Notes under the pieces: generated by a model
Database searches by the model: none
Told to the model about the DNA's origin: nothing
What the model saw: only the letters and a program-made list of their open reading frames with translations
In this document: positions 49,222 to 58,026 of the stretch, piece after piece
How the letters are laid out: every line of letters begins with the position of its first letter
Position numbering within the stretch: the first letter of the stretch is position 1
Assembly (NCBI RefSeq): GCF_012844235.1
Contig: NZ_JABAGR010000004.1
Location: 62,001 to 126,000 of the forward strand
Source of the DNA: Parafannyhessea umbonata
GTDB taxonomy: Bacteria; Actinomycetota; Coriobacteriia; Coriobacteriales; Atopobiaceae
Direction of reading: 5' to 3'
DNA: 64,000 bases
Made by a program: the position numbers and the translations under genes

Positions 49222-50895
49222 CTAGTAGTGACGGCCGTAGCGGCCGCCCTGGATGCCGCGGCCGCGTGCGCGCGAGCCGTTGAACAGGCTGCGCGTGGGC
49301 TTGGTCGTGCTGCGTCCGGGGTTGGGGACGATGCGCGCGGAATCGTACTCGAAGCCGTCGAGGTCCCACACGGGCACGAGCTTCTTCGTGAAGTACTCGA
49401 TCTCGCGCAGGGGGCTGATCTCGTCCGGCGCCACGAACGTGAACGCGAGGCCCTCGTGCCCGGCGCGGCCCGTGCGGCCGATGCGGTGCACGTAGTCCTC
49501 CGGGTCCATGGGCACGTCGAAGTTCACCACGGCGTCGATCCCGGATATGTCGATGCCGCGGCTCATGACGTCGGTCGCCACGAGCACCTGCACCTCCGCG
49601 GAGCGGAAGCGTGCAAGGGCCCGCTCGCGCTCGCCCTGGTTGCGGCCGGAGTGCATGAGGTCGCACTTGAAGCCGCCGCGGCGGAGCATCTGCGCAACCT
49701 CGTCCACGCGGGTCTTCGTGCGGCAGAACACCAGCACGCGCTCCGGCGAGTAGCGCCTAAGCAGCGCCTCGAGCAGCTGCAGCTTCTGGCCCTGCGTGAC
49801 GGGGCACAGGTGCTCCTCCACCGTGTCGGCCGTCTGTCCCACGCGCGCGATCTCGACCGTGGCTGGGTCCTTGAGCATGGCGTCCACGGTGCCCTTGATG
49901 GAGGGTGGGATCGTGGCCGAGAAGAGCAGGGTCTGCCGCTCGCGGGGCAGTGCGGCGACGATGCGCCTGACGCTGGGCCAGAAGCCCATGTCGAGCATGC
50001 GGTCCGCCTCGTCCAGCACGAGGACCTTCACGTCGGCAAGGCTCAGGTGGCCGTGCTCCATGAGGTCGAGCAGGCGCCCGGGCGTGGCGACCAGAAGGTC
50101 GCAGCCGGCCTCGAGCCTGCGGATCTGGCGGTCGAGCTTCGTGCCGCCCATCACGACGACGGCCGTCTGGCCCGTCTGCTCGCACACGACGGAGACGACG
50201 TCCTCTATCTGCTGCGCAAGCTCGCGCGTGGGGGTGACCACCAGCGCGAACGGACCAAACGGGTGCGCGTTGGGGTTTGGCGCGAGGTTTGCGCCGCCCT
50301 TGCGGCCGCGCTTGCGCGAGCGGCGGCGCCCGTGGCCGTCCGCCTTGCGGTCGTCCCGGGGCTTGCGGTCCTCCGTCGCCTTGCGGCCGGCGAGCGACTT
50401 CGCGCCGCGTCCCGCGCACGCCTTTGGCTTGCCTGCGCCTAGCTCGCGCGCGCCGTCCGCATCGCGCGCGCCGTCCTGCGACGCGGCTTCGGGCTTGGCC
50501 GCCGCCTTGTGGTGGCGACGACGTGGCCGGCGGGCGGGGCGGATGTTGCCGTCCGCGTCCACCTTGGCAGAGACGGAGGCGCTGCCATCGGGCGCGTCGT
50601 CCGCAAGCACGTCGGGACCGTCCGCCGCGTCGCCAGTGTCCGCCGCGTCCTCGTTCGCAAGGCGCTCCTGCTCCTCGCGCGCCGCACGAGAGTACGGCTC
50701 GATGAGCTGCAAGATCGGCAGCGCGAACGCTGCCGTCTTGCCCGTGCCCGTCTGCGCGGACGCAATGACGTCACGGCCGGCAAGAACCAGCGGAATCGCC
50801 TGTTCCTGCACGGGTGTTGGTGTGGTGAAGCCCAGGGCGTCGATGCCCCGGAGGATGTGCTCGTCTAGCCCGAGCTCGGCAAATGACTTGTTCAT
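49222..50895 (-). CDS. DEAD-box RNA helicase with a ~145-residue insertion
   Basis: An ATP-dependent RNA helicase of 557 residues. ATG 50895 opens MNKSFAELGLDEHILRGI. The Q motif PTPVQEQAIP, motif I AQTGTGKT (47-54), Ia PTRELAQQ (222-229), DEAD, SAT and the C-terminal ARGIDI-like SRGIDISGID and HRIGRTGRAG are present. Motifs I and Ia are normally about 35 residues apart; here 168, because residues 69-213 are inserted: an acidic half then an Arg/Lys-rich half (RRPRRRHHK, GRRRSRKRGRKGG). A role in ribosome assembly or cold growth is typical of relatives. The insertion may bind RNA. Confidence 0.92.
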   Translation of the reverse strand: MNKSFAELGLDEHILRGIDALGFTTPTPVQEQAIPLVLAGRDVIASAQTGTGKTAAFALPILQLIEPYSRAAREEQERLANEDAADTGDAADGPDVLADDAPDGSASVSAKVDADGNIRPARRPRRRHHKAAAKPEAASQDGARDADGARELGAGKPKACAGRGAKSLAGRKATEDRKPRDDRKADGHGRRRSRKRGRKGGANLAPNPNAHPFGPFALVVTPTRELAQQIEDVVSVVCEQTGQTAVVVMGGTKLDRQIRRLEAGCDLLVATPGRLLDLMEHGHLSLADVKVLVLDEADRMLDMGFWPSVRRIVAALPRERQTLLFSATIPPSIKGTVDAMLKDPATVEIARVGQTADTVEEHLCPVTQGQKLQLLEALLRRYSPERVLVFCRTKTRVDEVAQMLRRGGFKCDLMHSGRNQGERERALARFRSAEVQVLVATDVMSRGIDISGIDAVVNFDVPMDPEDYVHRIGRTGRAGHEGLAFTFVAPDEISPLREIEYFTKKLVPVWDLDGFEYDSARIVPNPGRSTTKPTRSLFNGSRARGRGIQGGRYGRHY

Positions 50896-51180
50896 GCACC
50901 CTAGTATCCACCAACTGGGCGAATCTTGCACGAACATGCGCGCGCGGCAGCGCGTGCGCACACAATATGCGCAGGTCAGGCGTGCGCCGCGCTTCGCTTA
51001 TGCACGGGGACGCCCCCCTCGCCGCCGCGACTCGCCCCCCGCGAATGCCGCCGCGCGCCATCCCGTTCCATAGGTACACTGCTTCTGGCACCGCACTCGT
51101 GGCGCCGCAGGGGGTTGACGCGCGCGTTTGTCACGGGCTTTTGCCCGTCCGGACGCTTCTGCGCAAGAGAGGTGACATGC

Positions 51181-51795
51181 ATGGAGAAGATCCTGGTCAC
51201 GGGCTTCGAGCCCTTCGGCGGGGAGCAGACAAATCCCTCGTGGGAGGTGGCGAGCACGCTACCCTCGGCCATCGGCGGGCGCGCCGTGGTCTGCGAGCGG
51301 ATTCCCGTGTCGTTTGGTCGCGCCCCGGCCGCCGTCCTCGCGGCGATCCGGCGCGAGGACCCCTCCATCGTGCTTTGCCTGGGGCAGGCGGGCGGCCGCG
51401 CCAAGGTGACGCCGGAGCTCGTGGGCATAAACTACGCGGACGCGCGCATCCCCGATAACGACGGCGCCCAGCCGCGGGGCGCGCGCCTTCTGGAGGACGC
51501 GCCGGACGCGCGCTTCTCGACGCTGCCCGTTCGCGCGATGGCGCAGGCAATGGTCGACGCCGGCGTGCCTGCGGCCGTCTCGTACACCGCGGGCGCCTTC
51601 GTCTGCAACGCCGTGCTCTTCTCGGTGCTTCATGCGCTCGCGGAGTCCCGGCCCTCGGTGCGGGCGGGCTTTGTGCACGTGCCGTACTCTCCGGAGCAGG
51701 CGCGCCGTCTGCCGGGGGAAACGCCCAGCATGCCCGTCGCGCTCATGCGGCGGGCGATCGTGAGCGGCCTGGAGTGCGCCTGCGCGCGGGGGTGA
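51181..51795 (+). CDS. pcp: Pyroglutamyl-peptidase I
   Basis: A cysteine peptidase (C15) that removes N-terminal pyroglutamate. From ATG 51181, after AGAGAGGTGAC, it has 204 residues. VTGFEPFGGEQTNPSWEVA is the signature. The triad is visible as the E in ITPELVGIN-like VTPELVGINYADARIPD, the Cys in AGAFVCNAVLFSVL and the His in GFVHVPYSPEQ. The length is normal. It is divergent from the helicase gene across about 285 bases, where only general GC-rich DNA is seen. Confidence 0.94.
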   Translation: MEKILVTGFEPFGGEQTNPSWEVASTLPSAIGGRAVVCERIPVSFGRAPAAVLAAIRREDPSIVLCLGQAGGRAKVTPELVGINYADARIPDNDGAQPRGARLLEDAPDARFSTLPVRAMAQAMVDAGVPAAVSYTAGAFVCNAVLFSVLHALAESRPSVRAGFVHVPYSPEQARRLPGETPSMPVALMRRAIVSGLECACARG

Positions 51796-51892
51796 CCCCG
51801 GAGCACAAATCGCGCGCCTGCCGGTCCGGAAAGTTGCTAAGGTAGTAGGCGCCCCGCGGCGCGCGGTCGCGGGCGGATAGGGAGAGTTCGGT

Positions 51893-51946
51893 ATGCTCGA
51901 AAAAGCGAAGGCGTTGTCGGCTGGCACGGCGTTTCGAATGCGCTAG
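51893..51946 (+). CDS. Candidate 17-residue leader peptide upstream of metA
   Basis: ATG 51893 has TAGGGAGA 8-10 bases upstream and reads MLEKAKALSAGTAFRMR, then TAG. A 9-bp hairpin begins directly after the stop. The arrangement resembles a ribosome-mediated attenuator, though only one internal Met codon is present, near the end. It could also be a chance ORF. Confidence 0.35.
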   Translation: MLEKAKALSAGTAFRMR

Positions 51947-51977
51947 CGTCACGCAAGGTGGGCCCCACTGCGTGACG
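51947..51977 (+). promoter_or_regulatory. metA leader hairpin
   Basis: CGTCACGCA (51947-51955) pairs with TGCGTGACG (51969-51977), and the loop has an inner GTGG/CCAC pair. No T-run follows. It lies 99 bases before metA and just past the mini-ORF. It does not fit the SAM-I, SAM-II or SAM-IV riboswitch patterns I know. Confidence 0.5.
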
Positions 51978-52075
51978 GAGCCGGGGCGGGCCGCCTGACC
52001 AGGGACCGGGTCGACATCCTTTGCGCCGTCGTGCGCGTGGCTCGGTCTTGCAACTGCTTTACTTTGGAGAAGAAC

Positions 52076-53047
52076 ATGCCCATCAACATCCCAGACGGCC
52101 TTCCCGCCAAGAAGATTCTGCACCAGGAGCGCATCTTCGCGCTCGAGGAGGAGGCCGCTACCGAGCAGCAGATTCGCCCGCTTTCCGTGGCGATTCTGAA
52201 TCTGATGCCCACCAAGATCGAGACCGAGACCCAGATCCTGCGCCTGATCTCAAAGTCCCCGCTGCAGGTGAGCTGCGACTTCATGCGCGTTTCGAGTCAC
52301 GAGTCCAAGAACACGTCCGAGGACCACTTGGTCAAGTTCTACCAGACGTTCGACGAGCTCAAGTCCAACAACTACGACGGCCTCATCATCACGGGCGCGC
52401 CCGTGGAGCAGATGCCGTTTGACGAGGTCGACTACTGGGACGAGCTCTGCCGCATCATCGACTGGAGCCAGGAGCACGTGCTTTCGACCATGTTCCTGTG
52501 CTGGGGCGCGCTCGCCGGGCTCTGGCACCTGTATGGCATCCCCAAGAAGCAGCTGGGAAGCAAGCTGTTTGGCGTCTTTCCGCAGCGCCTGTGCGACGAG
52601 TACAGCTTCCTTACGAACGGCTTCGACGAGGTCCACAACATGCCTCACTCGCGTCACGCCGCGATCGACACCAACGAGCTCGCGAAGCACCCCGAGCTCC
52701 ACGTTCTGTCGGAAAGCTTCAAGACGGGCCCGGCGCTTCTTGCCACGCGCGACTTCCACGAGATATACGTGACGGGCCACTTCGAGTACGGGCGCGACAC
52801 CCTTAGCAACGAGTTCTGGCGCGACTTCAAGAAGGGGCTGCCCATCAAGATTCCCGAGAACTACTTCCCGGACGATGACCCCGAGCAGCAGCCGCTCTTC
52901 ACGTGGCGCGCCCACGCCAACCTGCTGTATCGCAACTGGCTCAACTGGGTGTACCAGATGACGCCGTACGACATCGACCAGATTCCCCAGGCCATCGCAC
53001 GGCTGCGCGCGTCGAGCGACGGCATGGTGGACAAGTTCGAGGCGTAG
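52076..53047 (+). CDS. metA: Homoserine O-acyltransferase MetA, probably acetyl-CoA type
   Basis: Activates homoserine in methionine synthesis. ATG 52076 (TTTGGAGAAGAAC) gives 323 residues. The nucleophile is C142 in FLCWGALAGLWH; the HxxE-type His/Glu are in MPHSRH and VTGHFEYGRD. Residue 111, in ITGAPVEQ, is Glu. In the MetA family, Glu at 111 is reported to favour acetyl-CoA and Gly succinyl-CoA, so O-acetylhomoserine is the likely product. A mini-ORF and hairpin lie upstream. Confidence 0.93.
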   Translation: MPINIPDGLPAKKILHQERIFALEEEAATEQQIRPLSVAILNLMPTKIETETQILRLISKSPLQVSCDFMRVSSHESKNTSEDHLVKFYQTFDELKSNNYDGLIITGAPVEQMPFDEVDYWDELCRIIDWSQEHVLSTMFLCWGALAGLWHLYGIPKKQLGSKLFGVFPQRLCDEYSFLTNGFDEVHNMPHSRHAAIDTNELAKHPELHVLSESFKTGPALLATRDFHEIYVTGHFEYGRDTLSNEFWRDFKKGLPIKIPENYFPDDDPEQQPLFTWRAHANLLYRNWLNWVYQMTPYDIDQIPQAIARLRASSDGMVDKFEA

Positions 53048-53074
53048 CAAGCCCATGCGGCCCACTTATATAGC

Positions 53075-53131
53075 AGCTTATTCAATCACTTATTCACTTG
53101 AATAAATGGTAGATAAACAAGTAGATAAGCT
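53075..53131. promoter_or_regulatory. AT-rich palindromic operator upstream of the acyl-CoA synthetase
   Basis: TTATTCA-CT-TGAATAA (53090-53105) is a perfect 7-bp inverted repeat. It is nested in AGCTTAT (53075-53081) and ATAAGCT (53125-53131). The segment is one of the most AT-rich in the window. It lies between metA and the acyl-CoA synthetase gene and looks like a TetR- or FadR-type operator. Confidence 0.55.
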
Positions 53132-53305
53132 ATGCGCCCGCGACGCCGGCCGCCAACCTCCGAAGCACCATACGCACGATGCGCATCGCGCGCCCAATCG
53201 CGCACGTCAGGCGCCGCACAACGTCTAGACTGTTGGGGTGGCGCGCCGGCGCCATCGCCATGCGGGCCTAGTGCGGCCCAGTCCACGCTCGCCAAGGAGG
53301 ACAGA

Positions 53306-54946
53306 TTGACCATCGTCGACATGCTGCGTCACAACGCGGCCGCATACCCCACCCAGACCGCCCTCGTCGAGGTCAACCCCGAGGTGCGCGAGAACCGCCA
53401 CGTCACGTGGCGCGAGTACGACCTGGTCGAGAACACGGAGGACGAGCCGTTCCGTCGCGAGATGACGTGGCGGGTGTTCGACGAGCAGGCCAACCGCTTC
53501 GCGAACCTGCTGCTTTCGCGAGGCGTGCACAAGGGCGACAAGGTGGCCCTTCTCCTCTACAACTGCATCGAGTGGCTGCCGCTGTACTTTGGCATCCTCA
53601 AGACGGGCGCCGCCGTGGTGCCGCTTAACTTCCGCTACGCCCCGGACGAGATCGAGTATTGCATAAAGAAGGCCGATGCGGACATCCTGGTCTTTGGCCC
53701 GGAGTTCATTGGCCGCGTGGAGCAGATCGTGCCGCAGATTCAGCGCGGCAGGCTGCTGTTCTACGTGGGCGACGACTGCCCCACGTGGGCGGAGAGCTAC
53801 CGCGAGCTCGCCATGCTCTGCTCAAGCGCCGATCCCATGATCCCGCTTTCGGAAAACGAGGATGCGGCGATCTACTACAGCTCTGGCACCACGGGCTTCC
53901 CCAAGGCCATCCTGCACCACCACCAGAGCCTCACCCAGGCCGCCCAGATGGAGGCCGTGCACCACAACACCACGCACGACGACGTCTTCCTCTGCATACC
54001 GCCGCTGTATCACACCGGCGCCATGATGCATTGGCTGGGTTCGCTCTCCGTCGGCGGACGCGGCGTGCTGCTGCGCGGCGTGAGCCCCAAGACCATCCTC
54101 AAGACGGTGTCCGACGAGCGCTGCACCATAGTCTGGCTGCTCGTCCCCTGGGCGCAGGACATCCTGCTCGCCATCGAGGAGGGCACCGTCACGCTGTCCG
54201 ACTACCACCTCGACCAGTGGCGCCTCATGCACATTGGCGCGCAGCCCGTGCCCAAGAGTCTCATCCGCCGCTGGAAGGAGGTCTTCCCCAACCACCAGTA
54301 CGACACCAACTACGGCCTGTCGGAGTCCACGGGTCCCGGCTGCGTGCACCTGGGCCTGGACAACATCGACCACGTCGGCGCCATCGGCGTGCCCGGCTAC
54401 CGCTGGGAGTGCAAGATCGTGGACGAGAAGGGCGAGGCCGTGGGGCGGGGGACCGTGGGCGAGCTGTGCGTGAAGGGCCCCGGCCTGATGGAGTGCTACT
54501 ACAAGGACCCCGTCGCCACCGCGGAGACCCTCGTGGACGGGTGGCTGCACACCGGCGACATGGCCAGGCAGGACGAGGACGGGTTCTACTGGCTCGTCGA
54601 CCGCAAGAAGGACGTCATCATCACGGGCGGCGAGAACCTGTACCCCGTGCAGATCGAGGACTTCATGAGCGGCTGCGACGCCATCCAGGACGTCGCGGTC
54701 ATAGGCCTCCCGGACGAGCGCCTGGGCGAGATCGCGGCCGCGGTGGTGCAGCTGAAGCCGGAGTTCGTCGGCAAGGTGGAGGAGGACTACATCAACGACT
54801 TCTGCATGGGCCTTCCGCGCTACAAGCGCCCGCGCAAGATCATCTTCGCGGACGTGCCGCGCAACCCCACCGGCAAGATCGAGAAGCCGCTCCTGCGCCG
54901 CCGCTACGGGGCCACGGGTCTCGTGGACAGGGAGAACCAGGCCTAG
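53306..54946 (+). CDS. AMP-forming acyl-CoA synthetase
   Basis: A 546-residue ANL-superfamily ligase. TTG 53306 has AAGGAGG five bases upstream and is preferred to the longer frame. The P-loop YYSSGTTGFPKAILH, YGLSESTG, GWLHTGDMA, the hinge DRKKDVIITGGENLYP and the catalytic-lysine segment PRNPTGKIEK are intact. It activates a carboxylic acid as acyl-adenylate, then acyl-CoA. The acid (fatty, aromatic or carnitine-like) cannot be fixed by eye. No beta-oxidation gene is adjacent. An AT-rich palindrome upstream suggests dedicated regulation. Confidence 0.9.
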   Translation: MTIVDMLRHNAAAYPTQTALVEVNPEVRENRHVTWREYDLVENTEDEPFRREMTWRVFDEQANRFANLLLSRGVHKGDKVALLLYNCIEWLPLYFGILKTGAAVVPLNFRYAPDEIEYCIKKADADILVFGPEFIGRVEQIVPQIQRGRLLFYVGDDCPTWAESYRELAMLCSSADPMIPLSENEDAAIYYSSGTTGFPKAILHHHQSLTQAAQMEAVHHNTTHDDVFLCIPPLYHTGAMMHWLGSLSVGGRGVLLRGVSPKTILKTVSDERCTIVWLLVPWAQDILLAIEEGTVTLSDYHLDQWRLMHIGAQPVPKSLIRRWKEVFPNHQYDTNYGLSESTGPGCVHLGLDNIDHVGAIGVPGYRWECKIVDEKGEAVGRGTVGELCVKGPGLMECYYKDPVATAETLVDGWLHTGDMARQDEDGFYWLVDRKKDVIITGGENLYPVQIEDFMSGCDAIQDVAVIGLPDERLGEIAAAVVQLKPEFVGKVEEDYINDFCMGLPRYKRPRKIIFADVPRNPTGKIEKPLLRRRYGATGLVDRENQA

Positions 54947-55121
54947 CCTGGACATGCGTTTTTGTTGTGCTCGTACGGCCATGGACTTCGCACGGATGCA
55001 TACGCCATGCGAATTGTTGGTATGCGGTTCTTCTCGCCCCGTATTCAGAAAAATGTCAATTGCGACTAACACCGTCTGCGACCTGCGAAGGGCGAACGTG
55101 CAGGCATTCCGGGGTTTTTGA

Positions 55122-55216
55122 AATGAATATCATTCGCTAGCCAACGTCATCAGAACGATGTGGACTGGAAACGTTTTCGATTCGACTTAGCAAAAAATCT
55201 CCACGTCAAATACAAT
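55122..55216 (+). promoter_or_regulatory. Regulatory region of adhE
   Basis: In the 342-base gap: AATGA-ATA-TCATT (55122-55134) is a 5-bp inverted repeat resembling metal-regulator boxes. TGGAAACGTTTTCG (55166-55179) matches 12 of 14 positions of the cre consensus for CcpA/LacI-type control. TACAAT (55211-55216) is a likely -10. No Rex-type TTGTGAA palindrome was found. A CTTCTCGCCC copy lies at 55030-55039. Confidence 0.45.
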
Positions 55217-55288
55217 TGGGACTAGTCGTAAGGCGACGTATGCCCGTGACTCAGGCGTCTCGGGCGTATCAAGACAGAAGGAGAAGAC

Positions 55289-57985
55289 ATGTCCGAAGCC
55301 CCCGAGACAAAAGCTCCGCAGGTCGAAGAGCCAACTCGCGATGACGGCGCGGCCATCATCGTCCACAGCGACGAGGAGCTGACCGAGAAGCTCGCCCAGA
55401 TGCGTGAGGCCCAGAAGAAGTTCGCCACGTACACCCAGGAGCAGGTCGACAAGATCTTCAAGGCGGCAGCGCTTGCGGCCAACAAGGAGCGCATCCCCCT
55501 GGCCCAGCTCGCCTACGAGGAGACCGGCTACGGCGTCGTGGAGGACAAGGTCATCAAGAACCATTTCGCGGCCGAGTTCGTCTACAACAAGTATCGTGAC
55601 ACCAAGACGTGCGGCGTCATCGAGGAGGACAAGGCCTACGGCATGACGAAGATCGCCGAGCCCCTCGGCGTCGTCGCTGCGGTCATCCCCACCACGAACC
55701 CCACCTCCACTGCGATCTTCAAGACGCTGCTGTGCCTGAAGACCCGCAACGCCATCATGATCAGCCCGCACCCGCGCGCGAAGAAGTGCACCACCGAGGC
55801 CGCCCGCATCGTGCTCGAGGCCGCGGTCGAGGCCGGCGCCCCGGCAGGCATCGTCGGCTGGATCGAGAAGCCGTCCCTGGTCGCCACCAACACCCTCATG
55901 TCCGAGGCGGACATCATCCTCGCGACCGGTGGCCCCGGCATGGTCAACGCCGCGTACAGCTCCGGCACCCCCGCCCTCGGCGTCGGCCCGGGCAACAACC
56001 CCGCCATCATCGACGACTCCGCCGACGTCGTGAACTCCGTCAACTCCATCATGCAGTCCAAGACGTTCGACAACGGCATGATCTGCGCGACCGAGCAGAA
56101 CGTGATCGTCCTCGACGGCGTGTACGACGCGGTCAAGGCCGAGTTCCAGAAGCGCGGCGCGTTCTTCCTGCAGGGCGACGACATCGACAAGGTCGGCAAC
56201 ACCGTCATCGTGAACGGCGCCGTCAACGCGAAGATGGTCGGCCAGCCCGCCACCAAGATCGCCGCGGCCGCCGGCGTCGAGGTTCCCGCCTGGACGAAGG
56301 TCCTCATCGGCGAGACCGAGTCTGTCGAGCCCTCCAACCCCTGGGCGCACGAGAAGCTCACCACCATCCTCGGCATGTACCGTGCGAGCGACTTCGACGA
56401 CGCGCTCGCCAAGGCGTCCCGCCTCATTGCTGATGGCGGCTATGGCCACACCTCCTCGCTGTTCATCGACACGCGCGAGACCGAGAAGCTCCAGAAGCAC
56501 GCGCACGCCATGAAGACCTGCCGTATCCTCATCAACACCCCCGCTGCCCAGGGCGGCATCGGCGACATCTACAACTTCCAGCTCACGCCGTCCCTCACGC
56601 TTGGCTGCGGCTCCTGGGGCGGTAACTCCTTCTCCGGCAACGTCGACGTTCACCAGCTGCTCAACATCAAGTCGGTCGCAGAGAGGCGTGAGAACATGCT
56701 CTGGTTCCGTACCCCCGAGAAGGTCTACTTCAAGAAGGGCTGCATGCCCGTCGCCCTCCGCGAGCTCAAGGAGGTCTACGGCTGCAAGCGCGCCTTCATC
56801 GTCACGGACTCCTTCCTGTACAAGTCCGGCTTCACCAAGAAGATCGAGGAGCCCCTGGACAAGATGGGCATCGCCCACTCCAGCTTCTGGAGCATCTCGC
56901 CCGACCCGAAGCTGCAGGACGCCCAGAAGGGCGAGGAGCTGCTCCGCGCGTTCGAGCCTGACGTGATCATCGCCATCGGCGGCGGCTCCGCGATGGACGC
57001 CGGCAAGATCATGTGGACCATGTACGAGCACCCGGAGGAGAAGTTCGACGACATGGCCGTCGACTTCATGGACATCCGCAAGCGCGTCTACCGCTTCAAG
57101 AAGATGGGCGAGAAGGCCAAGTTCGTCGCCATCCCGACCTCCTCGGGCACCGGCTCCGAGGTCACGCCGTTCGCCATCATCACGGACGCCGAGACCGGCA
57201 TCAAGTGGCCCATCACGGACTACGAGCTCATGCCGACCATGTCCATCGTCGACACCGACAACATGATGACGCAGCCCAAGGGCCTCACCTCCGCCTCCGG
57301 CATCGACGTCCTCACCCACGCCATGGAGGCCTACGTCTCCATCATGGCGTCAGACTACACCGACGCCATCGCGCTCAAGGCCGCGAAGCTCGTGTTCGAC
57401 TACCTGCCGACCGCCTACAGTGAGCCCACCAACGTCGAGGCCCGCGACCACATGGCGAACGCCTCCTGCCTCGCCGGCATGGCCTTCGCGAACGCCTTCC
57501 TCGGCGTGAACCACTCCATGGCGCACAAGCTCGGCGCCTACCACCACATCCCGCACGGCTGGGCCAACGCGGTCATCCTCACCCGCGTCGCCCGCTACAA
57601 CGCGGCCGAGCGTCCCACCCGCATGGGCACGTTCTCCCAGTACCAGTACCCGCAGGCGAAGAAGCGCTACGCCGAGATGGGTCGCTTCTGCGGCTTCACC
57701 GGCAAGGACGACGACGAGGTGTTCGAGAACTTCATGCAGGGCATCGAGGACCTGAAGGAGTACATCGGCGTCAAGAAGACCATCGCCGACTACGGCGTGG
57801 ACGAGAAGTACTTCCTCGACACGCTCGACGAGATGTCCCTCAACGCATTCAACGACCAGTGCACCGGCGCGAACCCGCGCTACCCGCTCGTGGCCGAGAT
57901 CAAGTCCCTGTACCTGGACGCCTATTACGGACGTCCTGCGACCTCCTACGAGGACAAGGGCCTGACCATCCGCGATTCCGAGTAG
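55289..57985 (+). CDS. adhE: Bifunctional acetaldehyde-CoA/alcohol dehydrogenase
   Basis: An 898-residue AdhE that reduces acetyl-CoA to acetaldehyde and then ethanol, regenerating NAD+ in fermentation. The N-terminal aldehyde dehydrogenase domain (about 30-460) has GGPGMVNAAYSSG and the catalytic Cys in NGMICATEQN. The C-terminal iron alcohol dehydrogenase domain (about 475-890) has IGGGSAMDAGKIMW, TSSGTGSEVTPFA and the metal-binding His region NHSMAHKLGAYHHIPHG. ATG 55289 follows AAGGAGAAGAC. The first 30 residues are an extra acidic tail. AdhE usually forms filaments (spirosomes). Confidence 0.97.
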   Translation: MSEAPETKAPQVEEPTRDDGAAIIVHSDEELTEKLAQMREAQKKFATYTQEQVDKIFKAAALAANKERIPLAQLAYEETGYGVVEDKVIKNHFAAEFVYNKYRDTKTCGVIEEDKAYGMTKIAEPLGVVAAVIPTTNPTSTAIFKTLLCLKTRNAIMISPHPRAKKCTTEAARIVLEAAVEAGAPAGIVGWIEKPSLVATNTLMSEADIILATGGPGMVNAAYSSGTPALGVGPGNNPAIIDDSADVVNSVNSIMQSKTFDNGMICATEQNVIVLDGVYDAVKAEFQKRGAFFLQGDDIDKVGNTVIVNGAVNAKMVGQPATKIAAAAGVEVPAWTKVLIGETESVEPSNPWAHEKLTTILGMYRASDFDDALAKASRLIADGGYGHTSSLFIDTRETEKLQKHAHAMKTCRILINTPAAQGGIGDIYNFQLTPSLTLGCGSWGGNSFSGNVDVHQLLNIKSVAERRENMLWFRTPEKVYFKKGCMPVALRELKEVYGCKRAFIVTDSFLYKSGFTKKIEEPLDKMGIAHSSFWSISPDPKLQDAQKGEELLRAFEPDVIIAIGGGSAMDAGKIMWTMYEHPEEKFDDMAVDFMDIRKRVYRFKKMGEKAKFVAIPTSSGTGSEVTPFAIITDAETGIKWPITDYELMPTMSIVDTDNMMTQPKGLTSASGIDVLTHAMEAYVSIMASDYTDAIALKAAKLVFDYLPTAYSEPTNVEARDHMANASCLAGMAFANAFLGVNHSMAHKLGAYHHIPHGWANAVILTRVARYNAAERPTRMGTFSQYQYPQAKKRYAEMGRFCGFTGKDDDEVFENFMQGIEDLKEYIGVKKTIADYGVDEKYFLDTLDEMSLNAFNDQCTGANPRYPLVAEIKSLYLDAYYGRPATSYEDKGLTIRDSE

Positions 57986-58026
57986 CGTTTCTTGTCGTAC
58001 ACGCAAGATGAGGAGATGACTGCACC

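Noticed and set aside
51840-52030. Possible SAM riboswitch before metA
   Set aside because: None of the conserved cores of SAM-I, SAM-II, SAM-IV or SAH classes was found; only simple hairpins are visible.
53048-53140. AT-rich island as a mobile element remnant
   Set aside because: It is under 100 bases, has no transposase fragment or flanking duplication, and its nested palindromes fit an operator better.
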